From: Hemibagrus wyckioides
Taxonomy: Eukaryota > Chordata > Actinopteri > Siluriformes > Bagridae
Reading direction: 5' to 3'
NCBI RefSeq assembly: GCF_019097595.1
Contig: NC_080712.1
Coordinates: forward strand, 26,192,146-26,256,145
DNA length: 64,000 bases
A program made the position numbers and the translations under genes. Each line of letters opens with the position of its first letter. Within the stretch, counting starts at the first letter, position 1. The notes under the pieces were generated by a model, which saw only the letters and a program-made list of their open reading frames with translations, searched no databases and had not been told where the DNA came from. This document shows, in pieces, positions 39,501-47,500 of this stretch.

Positions 39501-41415
39501 CTGACAAGTCTCTTAAATTTCAGCATGATTTGGTGGACTAGAGTTTGTTCATTTTTCTAAATGTAGTTAATTGTTAACATTTGCTGTTTTGGTTGTATTC
39601 TTTTTAAAGAAAGAAGCCATTATTTGTCACATATACATTACAGAACAGTGAAAAGTACTGACATATCCCACATCCCAGCTTGTTAGGAGGTTGGGGTCAG
39701 AGCACAGGGTCAGCCATGATACAGCACCCTAGAGTAGAGCAGTAACATTCCGATCAACACTCCAGAACAATAACTGCTATGTATGTTATACATTTTTACA
39801 CTCTATATTTTCACACGCTTGTATTTGACCAGAATTCCACAATCATCTGTGAGCTAGCTAACTGGGTAATATGTGTTATGATGTCAAAATAAAAGTAAAA
39901 GAAAATCTGTTTAAATGAACATTGTGATGGAATAATATGACAGCAGCATCAGCACTGTCTGCATGCATTCATTTGAAAAAATATTGTGCAGGGTTCAACC
40001 TGAGAATGAGTGTAATTTGCCTTATGTCGGTAAAATGTAAACAAATACTTTTTTGCTATTTTGCTATTGCTTATTTACTATTTTGAGAAAAAAATGAACC
40101 AAAGGGGGGAAAAAATGGGTCAAAATATGCATTTATAAAATCTGAATAATTTTGGCTCATTTTCATCAAGGTGCTAATAATTCTGGAGGGCAGTGTAGCT
40201 ATGTACTGTAGGGGAATGCTGATATAAAAATTATAAATTATTATTTAAATAATATTAATAATAATAATAACAACAATAATAATAGGCAGTTCTTACACAT
40301 TCTGCAGCAGAGACAAGTGTAGCTTGTATAGCATTTGTGTTTCATGACTTTTACTTCATAAACATCTGTGAGTATAAACACTGTGTTCACTAAATCCAGC
40401 TCGTATGAGTTCAAGAGAAGGTCTGCTTAAAACAATGAACCAATGACACGCAAAAGCTACATGAGTAACACTGCCCTTTGTGGAGAATCTTACACATGCT
40501 CATCATTAGTGCCTCTGTGTGTGTGTGTCTGTGAGAGAGAGAGAGAGAGAGAGAGAAAATGCAGGTGATAGATCATTATTACAGTTGCATTAAATTTATT
40601 TAGAAACCATGTCCATGAGGTCCTTCAGATCTAACCAGTGCTACCAAGACACAGAATAATTTTAAAAAACATTCAGTTCTGGTATTTATTGGGACAGCAT
40701 GATTCGTGCCCTAGTGGACTTCTCGTAGTGCTTGTTGCAGTTCCTATTTTTGGTTGGTTTAATCACAACATCTAGAAAAGTGAACATCTGTCAAACATGA
40801 GCATTTTTTTGATTGAGGTATTGAAATAGGATATTTAAAATGTACGGCATTATAAAAGAGGACTTTTGGAATCTTATCATTTGTTGAATGGCTATGAACA
40901 AGCCATCGCTGGTCATCATTAAGGCTATTTATATGTAATATATTGTTACATAAAAGTAAAAGGCAGTAAAGTAAGGAGTAAAGAAGCAGGTTCTGGTTAT
41001 AATATTTGAACCACTTTAGCTATTAGAGAGGAGTATTTCATTCCTGATAAGGTTGAAACTATGAAATAAATCATTCATTATTTCCTCACAGTGTTGGACA
41101 AACTATTTTTAAAGTACTTTTAAAGTACTTTTATGGTAAATGCAGTGTTACACCGTGATCCTTCTTATCACAGCACTTGGGTAAAGTTTGGCAGTAAAAA
41201 TCTTTTTATTTGGCTTCCTCTTAGCTCTGTGATAGAAACTGACTTTTATATTTTGGAGAATATCACAATACGTCACATACTGACATGCTTTTTCTTCCCA
41301 CTTTGTTTTCTGTCAGATGGGATTTTTCAGGCGGCATTACCGAGAGAGAATAGAGGCAGAAAAGAACAGGAAAGACAGCGATGAGAGCTGGGATTGGGTT
41401 CAGAAGAGTGAATGA
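165..41415 (+). CDS. itga9: Integrin alpha-9, 3' half (15 exons, 5' end outside window)
   Basis: Integrin alpha subunit that pairs with beta-1 at the cell surface; the mammalian protein binds tenascin-C, VCAM-1 and osteopontin. Exons with GT-AG borders and matching phases: 165-319, 2304-2464, 21388-21540, 22080-22156, 22739-22886, 26218-26304, 26432-26511, 26857-26946, 30918-31026, 31243-31350, 34581-34706, 34898-35017, 35170-35265, 36939-37058, 41317-41415 (TGA). They encode about 575 residues, matching roughly residue 460 to the end of the 1,035-residue human protein: the end of the thigh domain and calf-1/calf-2. Exon 14 encodes the transmembrane helix ([20 protein letters not shown]). Exon 15 encodes the cytoplasmic tail with the GFFRR motif and an [10 protein letters not shown] end. 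That tail, GDDAYD and PTPCIIPQ separate alpha-9 from its closest relative alpha-4. No break is seen. The signal peptide and beta-propeller exons lie left of the window. Paralog choice is confident; individual splice sites were read by eye. Confidence 0.96.
320..2303 (+). other. itga9: itga9 intron
   Basis: Intron between the first two itga9 exons of the window (donor GTGAGG at 320, acceptor CCCATCAG ending at 2303). It holds a SINE-like copy at 562-716. I see nothing else recognisable. Confidence 0.85.
562..716 (+). mobile_element. SINE-like element, family B, plus orientation
   Basis: The copy begins with a tRNA-like A-box word (TAGCTTAGTGG) and a degenerate B box (GAGTTTGATTCCC). It then has a body with 'ctgctgggcccctgagcaa' and ends near 'gccaaatgctctaaatgtaa'. 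The same element occurs in opposite orientation at 38690-38893 and 18417-18582. All copies are diverged. Confidence 0.65.
2809..2866 (+). mobile_element. Tc1/mariner terminal fragment
   Basis: The sequence 'acagttgcctccgaaacta' followed by 'ttggaacagcaaggccag' resembles the terminal inverted repeat of a widespread fish Tc1-type element. No partner end is visible nearby, so this is a fragment. Confidence 0.45.
2938..3345. mobile_element. Tc1-like remnant with inverted internal halves
   Basis: Positions 2938-3145 resemble the 5' part of a fish Tc1 family in plus orientation ('caccggtacacctgcttat', 'gccaatcacgtggcag', 'atgcagatacaggtccaga'). Positions about 3190-3345 resemble the central part of the same family in minus orientation ('tgttcttggctgataactg', then a 'gcacctcaaagtttcatg' segment). 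No open transposase frame survives. It parallels the 55329-56140 remnant. Confidence 0.5.
3392..3465 (+). repeat. (GT)n microsatellite
   Basis: About 74 bp of GT with two TCTG interruptions, inside the large itga9 intron. Confidence 0.95.
4504..4540 (+). repeat. (TA)n/(TG)n microsatellite
   Basis: A TA tract passes into a short GT tract and back to TA. Confidence 0.85.
7995..8385 (-). mobile_element. tRNA-derived SINE, family A, minus orientation
   Basis: Read on the minus strand, the element starts with a tRNA-like head (A box GGCTTAGTGG, B box GGTTCGAATCCC). It continues with 'tgtggagtttgcatgttct' and 'ggactggtgacctgtccag' and ends in a (GAAT)n tail. Flanks 7995-8006 (TGATGGTATATT) and 8374-8385 (TGATGATATATT) form a 12-bp target duplication with one mismatch. 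A related copy lies at 51839-52103. Confidence 0.85.
9014..11126 (-). mobile_element. 5'-truncated L1-type LINE (3' half of ORF2)
   Basis: Minus-strand element ending in a poly-A tail (poly-T at 9013-9025 on plus). It is truncated at its 5' end within the reverse transcriptase domain. A perfect 17-bp target-site duplication (TCATTCTCCTGCTTTCT) lies at 8997-9013 and 11127-11143. These are the marks of target-primed reverse transcription. The coding content is described in the ORF2 entry. Confidence 0.93.
9553..11117 (-). pseudogene. LINE ORF2 reverse transcriptase C-terminal part, frameshifted
   Basis: Near 11090-11117 the minus strand encodes RQGCPLSP, a conserved reverse transcriptase motif. 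After a frame break, the frame from 10993 starts with YADDLLLY, the catalytic YxDD block, and runs 381 codons to 9848 through thumb-like and L1-type C-terminal sequence (for example FRYLGI and [11 protein letters not shown]). A second frameshift near 9900-10090 moves the frame. The last part contains a Cys/His cluster (CDRC, CHLSH, FFC) like the L1 C-terminal zinc knuckle and ends at 9553. No endonuclease domain or ORF1 is present. At least two frameshifts make it inactive. L1 clade placement rests on motif order and overall look. Confidence 0.88.
11719..11792 (+). repeat. (TA)n microsatellite
   Basis: About 74 bp of nearly pure TA in the large itga9 intron. It generates a spurious open frame of Tyr-Ile repeats on the minus strand. 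Confidence 0.95.
12119..12182 (+). repeat. (CA)n microsatellite, interrupted
   Basis: CA repeats with TA, GA and GC interruptions. Confidence 0.9.
15721..16270 (+). mobile_element. Internally deleted Tc1-type element (550 bp)
   Basis: Inverted ends ('ggcgtaacattatgac' on the left, 'gtcataatgttatgccc' on the right) are flanked by TA at 15719-15720 and 16271-16272, as expected for Tc1/mariner insertion. It keeps only the start of a transposase (see 15868-16083). The catalytic region is missing, so it would need a helper to move. Confidence 0.85.
15868..16083 (+). pseudogene. Tc1 transposase N-terminal remnant
   Basis: The frame begins [20 protein letters not shown] and carries a paired-like helix-turn-helix ([20 protein letters not shown]) followed by a GWPRLTDE stretch matching the GRPRKLTE linker of intact Tc1 transposases. 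It stops at 16081-16083, about 71 codons in, and the catalytic domain is deleted. ATG at 15868 is chosen because Tc1 transposases typically start MGK or MGR. Confidence 0.8.
18341..18815 (+). mobile_element. SINE family A copy with another SINE nested in it
   Basis: The outer copy begins near 'ggcacggtgccttagctgtt' and resumes at about 18590 with 'attctccctgtgctccagg'. It then continues to 'ctgggataggctccaggct' and 'tggataagaagtacagaaa' near 18810. The middle (18417-18582) is a family B element in minus orientation. Both are old and diverged. Confidence 0.65.
18417..18582 (-). mobile_element. SINE-like element, family B, nested
   Basis: It shares 'gggttaagggccttgctca' and 'cagcttggtggacctg' with the 38690-38893 copy. 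It lies inside the 18341-18815 SINE. Confidence 0.65.
20320..20392 (+). mobile_element. Tc1-type terminal fragment
   Basis: The sequence 'tatggccaaacgtttgcgg' followed by 'acacacgattataacacc' resembles the terminal inverted repeat of the element at 63114-63599 ('tatggccaaaagtatatgg' on its right end). No second end is recognised nearby. Confidence 0.5.
20489..20518 (+). repeat. (AC)n microsatellite
   Basis: A pure AC tract of about 30 bp. Confidence 0.9.
25467..25494 (+). repeat. (TTTA)n microsatellite
   Basis: Seven or so tandem TTTA units. Confidence 0.85.
25879..25906 (+). repeat. (GA)n microsatellite
   Basis: A pure AG tract of about 28 bp. Confidence 0.9.
26973..30283 (+). repeat. Intronic satellite of a 16-bp unit (about 207 copies)
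   Basis: The array is made of AAACACAATTCACATT and close variants (AACTCACA, AAATCACA, CACTTT, CACAAAAA). It fills 3.3 kb of an itga9 intron and starts 27 bp after the splice donor. The consensus has no G on the plus strand, so the transcribed RNA would be almost G-free. Blocks marked by AACTCACAAAAAAC recur at 27683, 27843 and 28003, a spacing of 160 bp (10 units), and again at 28179. A longer block recurs from about 29271 to 30283. Each unit carries a TAA, and 16 is not a multiple of 3, so no frame stays open. Confidence 0.98.
29271..30283 (+). repeat. Higher-order repeat block at the end of the 16-bp satellite
   Basis: The marker 'cagaacacaactcacatt' opens repeats at 29271, 29678 and 30037, giving periods of 407 and 359 bp. 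The 48-bp difference equals three 16-bp units. Inside each repeat the order of rare variants is kept (CTCAAAAAAACAC, CACTTAAAACAC, AACTTACATTAAAC, CATGTTATACAC, AAAAATACAACTTATATT). The third copy is incomplete and decays into unique sequence. Confidence 0.9.
31351..34580 (+). other. itga9: itga9 intron
   Basis: A 3.2-kb intron with a long (TA)n tract at 32203-32271. No element or gene is recognised in the remainder. The adjacent introns 31027-31242, 34707-34897 (with a short GT tract near 34844-34867) and 35018-35169 are small. Confidence 0.75.
32203..32271 (+). repeat. (TA)n microsatellite
   Basis: About 69 bp of pure TA. It produces Tyr-Ile open frames on both strands that are not genes. 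Confidence 0.95.
35266..36938 (+). other. itga9: itga9 intron
   Basis: A 1.7-kb intron with a 48-bp (GA)n tract at 36512-36559 and a C-rich patch near 35480-35540. No gene or mobile element is recognised. Confidence 0.75.
36512..36559 (+). repeat. (GA)n microsatellite
   Basis: A pure GA tract. Confidence 0.95.
38690..38893 (-). mobile_element. SINE-like element, family B, minus orientation
   Basis: On plus it reads 'tacggcatttggcagacacc', then 'gggttaagggccatgctca', then 'cagcttggtggacctggga', and ends in a tRNA-like head ('ataaccactaagcttcca'). It is the best-preserved of three copies in the window. Confidence 0.75.
39612..39746. repeat. Dispersed repeat fragment, family C
   Basis: The stretch 'tttgtcacatatacattaca', 'ggaggttggggtcagagcac' and 'agggtcagccatgatacag' resembles a dispersed repeat that I associate with catfish genomes. 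Only one copy is in the window, so the call rests on memory. Confidence 0.4.
40514..40556 (+). repeat. (GT)n/(GA)n microsatellite
   Basis: A short GT tract is followed by a GA tract of about 26 bp. Confidence 0.9.
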
Positions 41416-42950
41416 AAGCCTGGAGTTGTTTCAGATGACCCACTAAGCTGCTACCTTCACCACAGCCATGTCCTTAGACCCACTATCCATATCGTCTTCC
41501 ATATGTGGAAGAGAAGAATATTCTCCAAATTTTTCGGAGCCTTGACACTTTTTTTTAGGTAGAGAAATGGATATTTGGCATGATGACATGGTTCACCAGA
41601 TATGACTTGTAGTGGAATTCCATACGATCCCAAAGGAGGTGGCCGTCTGCCAGTTGGAGCACAGAGACGGAAGGAAAGCAACGGAGACTTCCACCTAAGG
41701 ATATGGATATTGCGTCAAAACTAGCAGATCATAAAAACTCTCAGGGCGCTGTTCAAGAGCAAAGACCTATTTTTTTACATGTATTCATGTATGATGTATA
41801 AATGAGAGCTTCAAGAGGGCTTGTAGATTTTTGGCCTTCAAACATATATTTTTGGTATTGATGTTTGAAAGCACTGATTACTGACACATGCTGAAGGCTT
41901 TGATACTCTTCATGTAAAGATCAATGTTCCAGGAAGAACATATTAATAGTACAATATGTTGGAAACATCCTGCAAATGAAGGGTTGTACCTCTGTTTCTT
42001 TTCATTTCACATCAATCCAATTTACGAAAGATTTGTTTTTTTGGTTATTTATCATTTACAGAAGAAGCTTCTTTTTTTTTTACTGTTTTCGTAGTGGAAT
42101 TCTTCTTATCCTCTGGTCAAATTTTGCACCTAAAGAAAGTCTGAATGCGCTGCAGTTCATGACTGGGCCCTAAGCTTCACTCTTTGGGGCTTTTGGGAAA
42201 TGTTTTATGTCAACACATTGGAATGCAAAGCTCCCTCATAACTCAGAGCACATCAGTTATAAAGCAAAGCCCCACTCCAAGCAGAGGTGTGCAGTCACGT
42301 CTTTCCAAACTATTTTTATTCAAGCTTCATCAGCCAATGACGCATAATTATAAAATGCAGCAGTAAAACGAACATAATGGACATAGAAACTATTAAAATC
42401 CATCATCATGTTCTGGTTTCTGGTGTGAGAACGTAAACTTGGGAGCAAACTGTAGCCATCATTTTCTCCTTTTCTTTCAATTCTTTCCCATAGTCTTTAT
42501 CATACACTGAATCTACAGCCTGTCATATGTATCATTTTTTGTTTGTTTGTTTAAATGGAAAAAGTGACATTTGTAAATAATATAAATATTTTTTAAAAAT
42601 AGAGATGACATTGAATTTTGTATATATAATTCACCGAACCTTTATACCAAAGTCAGCAAAATTTCCAGTTACTGCTTTTTGTTCGCATTTGTTGATTTAC
42701 TGAAAGAAAATTGCTTGTACGTTGTATGAATGATCCATTCTGTCACTGGCATGGCAAACGCATTGAAATTCACATTTCTCCTCTGCACCTGTCAAGTTTT
42801 TTGTTTTGTTTTTGTTTTTTTGCATGTGCATCTGAGAGAAATACTTGACATTAAATAGCTATTTAAGTATTGTATATTAACTGTGAGCATTTCAGCAGTA
42901 TTACTATTATCACTTTTTTTTTTTTGAATAAACTACTGTCACAGATTTTC
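41416..42950 (+). other. itga9: itga9 3' untranslated region
   Basis: About 1.5 kb of AT-rich sequence follows the itga9 stop codon and reaches a canonical AATAAA at 42927-42932. No long open frame or recognisable repeat interrupts it. The 3' boundary is inferred from the signal, since no transcript evidence is available. A weaker ATTAAA-like word near 43028 could give a slightly longer form. Confidence 0.7.
42927..42932 (+). terminator. itga9: Polyadenylation signal of itga9
   Basis: AATAAA lies about 1.5 kb after the itga9 stop. It is preceded by a run of T and followed by T-rich sequence typical of a downstream element. Confidence 0.65.
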
Positions 42951-43535
42951 TTTTTTGTAAATGCAGTAAAGTGAAATACGAGTTGTTCAAAGTGTATATT
43001 TGTCTGTTGATTTTTTCCATTTTAAAATTAAAGTTCACAATTGGATGTTTTTTGTGTATGTTCCTCAATTGTCAACTCTGGTGTGATTTCTGTAGCAATA
43101 TCGCCATCTAGTGCTGTTTAAGTGGCACTGGACCTTTTTCCTCATACAAGGCCTTTTAACCTAAAGCCAAAACCTTAACGCATAAAGCTTAAACGCTTAA
43201 AGCATAACTCCAGAATGTAAATAATAACTACTTTATCATTTAATACAATGAACATCTACAGATGTTCAAGGTTTAAATGGTTTATTGTCATTGACAAAGA
43301 AATTGCATTTGCATCTGACACACAAACAAAAAAATATTTAACACACTGTACACAAAAATATGCAAAAAAAAAAAAAAAAAGGCACATGCTCCCACCCTGC
43401 CCTTTCCACATATAAATTAGTTATTGCACAAATGCATATAATGCACTTATTTGCATGCATACTTCTTGAAATTCACATACTGTTTCTGGTTCTAGCGCAT
43501 ATTGTTCTTTTCAGACATATAATTCAAAATATAAT

Positions 43536-43615
43536 CATTGTTTATGATGTAGTTGTCCTAAAAAATGCAGCTGCTAGACTCCTTACTGGCACATCTGAAT
43601 TTGAGCACATCACCC

Positions 43616-43655
<40 letters not shown>

Positions 43656-43940
43656 GGTGGTTGCCGGTTTATTTTAGAATAGAGTTTCAGATTTTTCTCT
43701 TTGTTTCTAAGGTCTTGAATGGTCTGGCACCTTCTTATTTATCTGAACTTGTGACTGTTCACATATCTGCTAGATTTTTAAGGTCATCAAATCAGAAAGT
43801 GGTTCCCAAATCAAGGCTTAAAAGAAAGGGAGACCAGGCTTTTGCCATAGTTGGCCCCAATTGTGGAATAGCCTTCCTTTATCTATTAGGATAATCACTA
43901 CAGAATCCCTGTTTAAAATAAAACTTATCTTTTAACATAT
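43536..43940 (+). pseudogene. Non-LTR retrotransposon ORF2 C-terminal remnant (L2/CR1-like)
   Basis: The frame before the CT tract reads LKNAAARLLTGTSEFEHITP. The frame after it reads RWLPVYFRIEFQIFLFVSK and VLNGLAPSYLSEL, ending with SRLKRKGDQAFAIVGPNCG. These match the conserved region after the reverse transcriptase domain of many fish non-LTR elements, usually NAAARLLTG...HITP...LHWLPV...RI.FK. The expected LASLHWLPV segment is replaced by a (TC)n tract and the frame shifts across it. No catalytic part remains. Clade placement is tentative. Confidence 0.75.
43619..43653 (+). repeat. (TC)n microsatellite inside a LINE remnant
   Basis: A pure TC tract interrupting the LINE coding remnant. 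Confidence 0.93.
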
Positions 43941-44178
43941 GAGTCATCCTGAGCTAGTTTTTTCCTCTGTATGTACTATTTTCTGTCTCAATTGATGTTT
44001 TATTATTTTGATCTTATCATTTTTGTACAGCAAAATGGTCAACGATTGTAGTTTTATTAAAAGATTACATATTTTTGTTACCTGCATGTAACTGCAGTTG
44101 GTTTTAACAATTGTATATCTGCTGGTCTTTAATTTCATAATACGTCCTAATCATCTAAGTATTTCCTGAGGTCATTGT

Positions 44179-44310
44179 TTGGCTCAGATGGCACTTGTTG
44201 CTATTAGACACAAGAGAGCCAATCACAGGGCTTTGCCAGCAAACTACATGAATAATTTGTTGCTACTGGGTTGCTGGTGGTTACAAGGAGCTGCTACAAC
44301 AGCAGGTAAT
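44179..44310 (+). promoter_or_regulatory. Possible promoter / untranslated first exon of the vinculin-like gene
   Basis: A CCAAT-box word (GAGCCAATCACA, about 44216-44227) lies about 80 bp before a good splice donor (ACAACAGCAG|GTAATT near 44305). The first coding exon at 44583 is preceded by an acceptor-like TTCTTCTTATTAG, which suggests an upstream noncoding exon. This is inference only: there is no TATA box, CpG island or transcript evidence. Confidence 0.25.
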
Positions 44311-44584
44311 TACAGTATTTTTATTATTATGGACAGTTTCCCAGTGCAAGATTGTTTCAGTTTATTTTCTCAGCTTGTGACATCAGTTTGTGAATTGTAA
44401 TACCTTTAAAGGTTTTTAAATATAACCAGGCCAAAAGAAAAAAACATATCAAGCTCAGTATACAAACATGCAATGTAATTCATGATGTCATATTCACCTG
44501 TGTGTGTGTGTGTGTGTGTTATTGTAATATGCTTAATATGCTCCAATATGCCACTAATATAAAATTATATTCTTCTTATTAGTG

Positions 44585-47500
44585 ATGGCCTTCCTGGTAG
44601 AAGACAGCTTGATAAAGACCAGTTTGATTGAGCAGGTTGTCGCCCCCATCACCGCTCACATTTGCTACCTCACGCTGCTGTCTGAAGCTGATGACACGTC
44701 AGGACAGTTCATCCAGCTGGAGGCTTCAGCTCGTGCTGTAGCAAAAGCCTCCAGAAACATGGCTGATGTAGCATCGAGGTCAGTTGAAGTCTCAAGAATT
44801 AACAGGCCATGTTGAACATGGGTGCACTTTATTACTACTTACTACTGTTACTTATTCATGTAATTACCCAGACAGTTATGTAGCCACAGCATTATGCATT
44901 AACTTAAACAGGTACAGGTCAAAATCTTCAATTTATTTATATATCAAATACCAGGAAGAAGAAAATCTCATTGATAAATAAGAAAAACTGAGAATTTTCT
45001 GATATTTTCCACATACAACAGTCAAAAGTGATAGATTTGCTGGTGGAAACACAATGTTGATGAGAGAGGTCAGAAGAGAATGGTCAAATTGGCTTGTGCT
45101 AATAGGACAGCTACTCTAACTAAAATAAGCACTCTTTACAATCGTGGTAAGCAGAAAAGCATCTTAGAACACACAACACATCAAACCTTTGAGGCAGATG
45201 GGCTACAACAAATCAAAAGACTTCATAAGATTTCACTTCTGTCAGCCCAGAACAGGGATCTGAGACTACAGCAAACACAGGTTCAACCAAACTAGTCAGC
45301 TACAGACTGGAAAAACTTGAAGAATATTAATTTATTCTTATTCTTATTCATTATTATTGCTGCTACATGCAGAAGGTTTGATCAGAATTTGGCATCACAG
45401 TTTGAATATCAGGACCCAGTCTACCTTCTGTGAAGAGTTCTGGCTGATGGTGGTGGTATAACACCACGGGAAATGTTTTCTTGGTACTTTAATATCAGTC
45501 ATGTATCAATTGGAATTGTCTGGATTGTTGCTGTCTTGACTCTTGAGCATGTGCAACATATTATGGCTGTAATTTAACCCAGCATGATAATGCAACGTCA
45601 CAAAGCAAAATTTGTCTCCAGCTAGTTCTCTGAACCCGAAAGCTGGTTCAGTGTTCTTCAGTGGCCTTCACCAGATCTAAATCCAATAGAGCATCTTTGG
45701 GATATGCAGCTTCACAGTTTGAATGTACAGGCTACTAACTAGTATATGAACCAGGCATATCAATGTGGTGTCTCAAATAAAAGTTTCCAATATCTTTGTA
45801 GAAACAAGTATTGAAGTTGTTGTGAGATTTAAAATTCCAGTACACGTAATAATTTTGAGTACACCAAAGATACTAAAAGCCAAATTTCCAATAAAGTAGA
45901 CAGAGAGTTCTTTGTATTTAACTACCTCCTATGATGCAATGTGGTCATTTTCAAAATAATAAGCAGGAAAACTGTGTTGAAAAAAATGCCCTTGGTTACA
46001 CAATGTATTTTCATCTACATGCTGCAGCCAGGTAGCAAAAAATGTACTTTTGTGTGTTAACTATTGTTGTTCTAAGCAGTATTCCAGTCTAAACACAGGC
46101 ACTGTTAGCGTGTCTCTGTTTTCCTGTCCACAGAGTGATGGCAGAGTCAGATGATGATGTCATGAGGTTGGAAATGGGTCTACTCCTGGAACCTCTAATG
46201 ATGTCAGGTCAGCACGTACTTCTTGCCACTCAAAAGCTCAGCATACAGCCAGAGGTTAGAGAGCACAGAGAAGAACTTATTGAAGCAACACAGAATGTGC
46301 TCCTAGGAGTTGTGAAGGTAAAATGAGAAGAATGAGCAATTAGGATGCACAGTATATGGTTGTATCTAGTTGTTTACCATTGTTTTTTCTTACATCAGAC
46401 TGATCGTGTCTTTTATTATTGTAGGTTCTTTTAGTGGAGGATGATGCATCTGTAAGGAAAATAACTACAGCTGCTCACTGGCTTCTGGACTGCCTAAGAA
46501 ACATTGGAGACGCTACAGACATGTCATCATTACTAAAAGCATTCCAGGCATTTTCCAAGGCATTACTATCACTTCACGACTTGGTAATGAATAGAGTAAA
46601 AGACCTACGTGATCACAGGCATGAAGATTGTGTGAAAACATCTGTGGAAATATTGAGAAGAAGTATCTCAATGCTTCACACTGCCATGTACACAACAATC
46701 AAACACCCAACCAGTGAGGTGGCACAAGAGTCAAAGAACTACATCCTCCAACTAGTGGAGTCCACTATACATGATATCATAATGACATTCGAAGGAAACT
46801 GTCAGTGCTTGTCCGTGAGCTTGTGTGGATATTACACTGACAAACGAATCAGATTGTTGAAATCGCTGTCTGATCCAGCATTCAATTTGTTTAAAGACAG
46901 TAACTTTGATGCGGTGCTGCGTGATTTGGTGTTCCATAGCATGGCTGTCGCAAACTCCTGTCAGAGAGAAATTAGGTCTTGTGTGACTGCAAATTGTAAG
47001 CTTGTTCTGCAACTGTGGTCAGAGATATCACAGCAGATGAGACAGATAAATATAAATTGCACAGATAAGCAGGAGCCAAAAGATCATCAGGAGAAGTTGC
47101 GTGTCTCTTTAATGATACAAATCCATGAGCTGGATGAGGCAGTGGTAAAAGCAACTTTATATCAGGTAATTGATACCTTTGTCTTAACATCAGGTCCTCT
47201 AGAGCAGCTTGTAAACACTATACATAATCTGTTTGAAGCTGATTTAGAGGTTGGTTTGGACCTGGATCCTATCCAAACTTTATCTAAAACATTCATATCC
47301 TATGCAGATAGGATGGCTAAAGTAGCCAGGTTCGTCTCAGCTTTAGCTACTGATGAAAAGAGTCTTGAGAGTTTGGAAAACTCAGTTTCTTGCCTTCTGC
47401 GACTTAAGGATGGAGTCGTACCACTTTTGCTGGAGCTTGAGGGAGATTCAGTACAGTACCATGGAGCTCTACATAAACTGATCATTTTTCACCAGAAATG

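Larger units (their letters stand above)
37059..41316 (+). other. itga9: Last itga9 intron, 4.3 kb
   Basis: The intron lies between the transmembrane exon and the cytoplasmic-tail exon. It contains a family B SINE (38690-38893), a second dispersed repeat (39612-39746), an AT-rich (ATA)n-like stretch near 40240-40285, and a GT/GA microsatellite (40514-40556). Open frames near 37112-37854 match nothing I know. Confidence 0.75.
42951..44584. other. Intergenic region between itga9 and the vinculin-like gene
   Basis: It contains a poly-A run near 43363-43380, a LINE ORF remnant (43536-43940) and a possible promoter or 5' exon (44179-44310). A short GT tract lies at about 44501-44519. Nothing else is recognised. 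Confidence 0.7.

Noticed and set aside
165..41415. Integrin alpha-4 as the identity of the first gene
   Set aside because: Alpha-4 is the nearest relative, but the [10 protein letters not shown] tail, PTPCIIPQ and the transmembrane segment match alpha-9.
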